Origin: an uncultured Magnetospirillum sp.
GTDB taxonomy: Bacteria > Pseudomonadota > Alphaproteobacteria > Rhodospirillales > Magnetospirillaceae
DNA: 60,643 nt
Direction of reading: 5' to 3'
Assembly: GCF_903853455.1 (NCBI RefSeq)
Contig: NZ_CAINTR010000160.1
Coordinates: 1-60,643, forward strand
Shown here: one piece after another, positions 60,286 through 60,643 of the stretch
How the letters are laid out: the number at the start of each line of letters is the position of its first letter
How positions within the stretch are numbered: position 1 is the stretch's first letter
Position numbers and translations under genes: made by a program
Notes under the pieces: model-generated
Seen by the model: only the letters and a program-made list of their open reading frames with translations
Told to the model about the DNA's origin: nothing
The model's database searches: none

Positions 60286-60300
60286 GAAAAATCCCCCCTC

Positions 60301-60643
60301 TCACGCCTCGCTTTCCACCAAGGCCTTGACCAGGGCGTAGACCCGTCGGCGCAGCTCCTCGGGCAGGGCGCAGTAGTGGAGGAGCATGTCCGGCGGGGGC
60401 GGGAGGATCCGGCCCTCGTCGCGGATGGGCGGGCCGTCTTCCATGACGTCGAAGAAGAAGCTGACCGATACGTCCAGGGCCTGGGCGAGGCGGTACAGGG
60501 TAGAGGCCGAGATGCGGTTGGCGCCGCGCTCGTATTTCTGCACCTGCTGGAAGGTCATGCCGATGGCGGCGGCCAACTGAGCCTGGGACAGGCCCAGCAT
60601 CCGGCGGCGCAGGAAGACCCGGGCGCCCACATGGATGTCGATG
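60301..60643 (-). CDS. XRE-family regulator (partial, 5' end beyond the window)
   Basis: The visible 113 or so residues read through the window edge (IDIHVGARVFLRRRMLGLSQ), so the true start lies outside. A helix-turn-helix follows (LSQAQLAAAIGMTFQQVQKYERGANRISASTLYRLAQALDVS), then a C-terminal tail with LLHYCALPEELRRRVYALVKALVE. This matches the XRE repressors of Rhodospirillales with the HVGxRxRxRRxxLGLSQ start. Target genes are unknown. Confidence 0.83.
   Translation of the reverse strand, partial: IDIHVGARVFLRRRMLGLSQAQLAAAIGMTFQQVQKYERGANRISASTLYRLAQALDVSVSFFFDVMEDGPPIRDEGRILPPPPDMLLHYCALPEELRRRVYALVKALVESEA

Overview
The window is a GC-rich chromosome segment from an alphaproteobacterium, most like a Magnetospirillum-type member of the Rhodospirillales. 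This is inferred from base composition, protein style and the density of two-component and Cache-type sensory genes. No magnetosome gene, rRNA, tRNA or CRISPR array is visible. Genes are tightly packed, and many are coupled through ATGA or GTGA overlaps.

Layout. 1-905: the end of an apparent insertion sequence abuts a histidine kinase cut just after its phospho-acceptor region, followed by an interspersed repeat. 906-2611: two small envelope proteins and an XRE-cupin regulator. 2590-6131: a leftward zinc-type uptake cluster (permease, binding protein, porin-like barrel, DUF2946 protein) behind a Zur-like operator set inside a perfect inverted repeat; no ABC ATPase is present. 6176-11142: a family 2A encapsulin, its cysteine desulfurase cargo with a long proline-rich leader, a DUF2325 protein, a small unknown protein and a serine O-acetyltransferase. 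This is a sulfur nanocompartment locus. 11507-13084: a chemoreceptor with almost no periplasmic domain and a C-terminal PilZ-like domain.

13124-27494: a complete aryl polyene (APE) pigment locus. A divergent phosphopantetheinyl transferase is followed by sixteen collinear genes matching apeC-apeR (chain-length factor, acyltransferase, two ACPs, ligase, dehydratases, glycosyl/acyltransferase fusion, thioesterase, LolA-like carrier, MMPL exporter, lipoprotein, two ketosynthases, ketoreductase). Repeats are inserted in frame in apeJ and apeL, and another copy sits before apeO.

27520-36590: two signalling operons. One has FIST, a PAS hybrid kinase with Hpt, and an HD-GYP response regulator. The other has a large-sensor histidine kinase, a single-domain response regulator and a secreted Cache protein. 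36647-37363: a HigBA toxin-antitoxin pair and a second copy of a 138-140 bp repeat. 37364-40343: a coupled HAD phosphatase, class III aminotransferase and alpha/beta hydrolase operon. 40479-45907: a chain of coupled genes, namely two membrane sensor-like proteins without output domains, a hydrolase, an arginase-fold protein, and a FemAB-like acyltransferase between two small EmrE/EamA-type membrane proteins. 45985-46507: a MazF/PemK-type toxin-antitoxin pair.

46562-60057: a sensor kinase and sigma-54 activator, two palindromic activator sites 33 bp apart, a canonical -24/-12 promoter, and then a branched-chain-amino-acid-type ABC importer with two binding proteins plus two iron-type alcohol dehydrogenases, a thioesterase and a succinate-semialdehyde-type dehydrogenase. 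Together they suggest regulated import and oxidation of a 4-hydroxybutyrate-like hydroxyacid or alcohol. The window ends with a 150-bp inverted-repeat element and a truncated XRE regulator.
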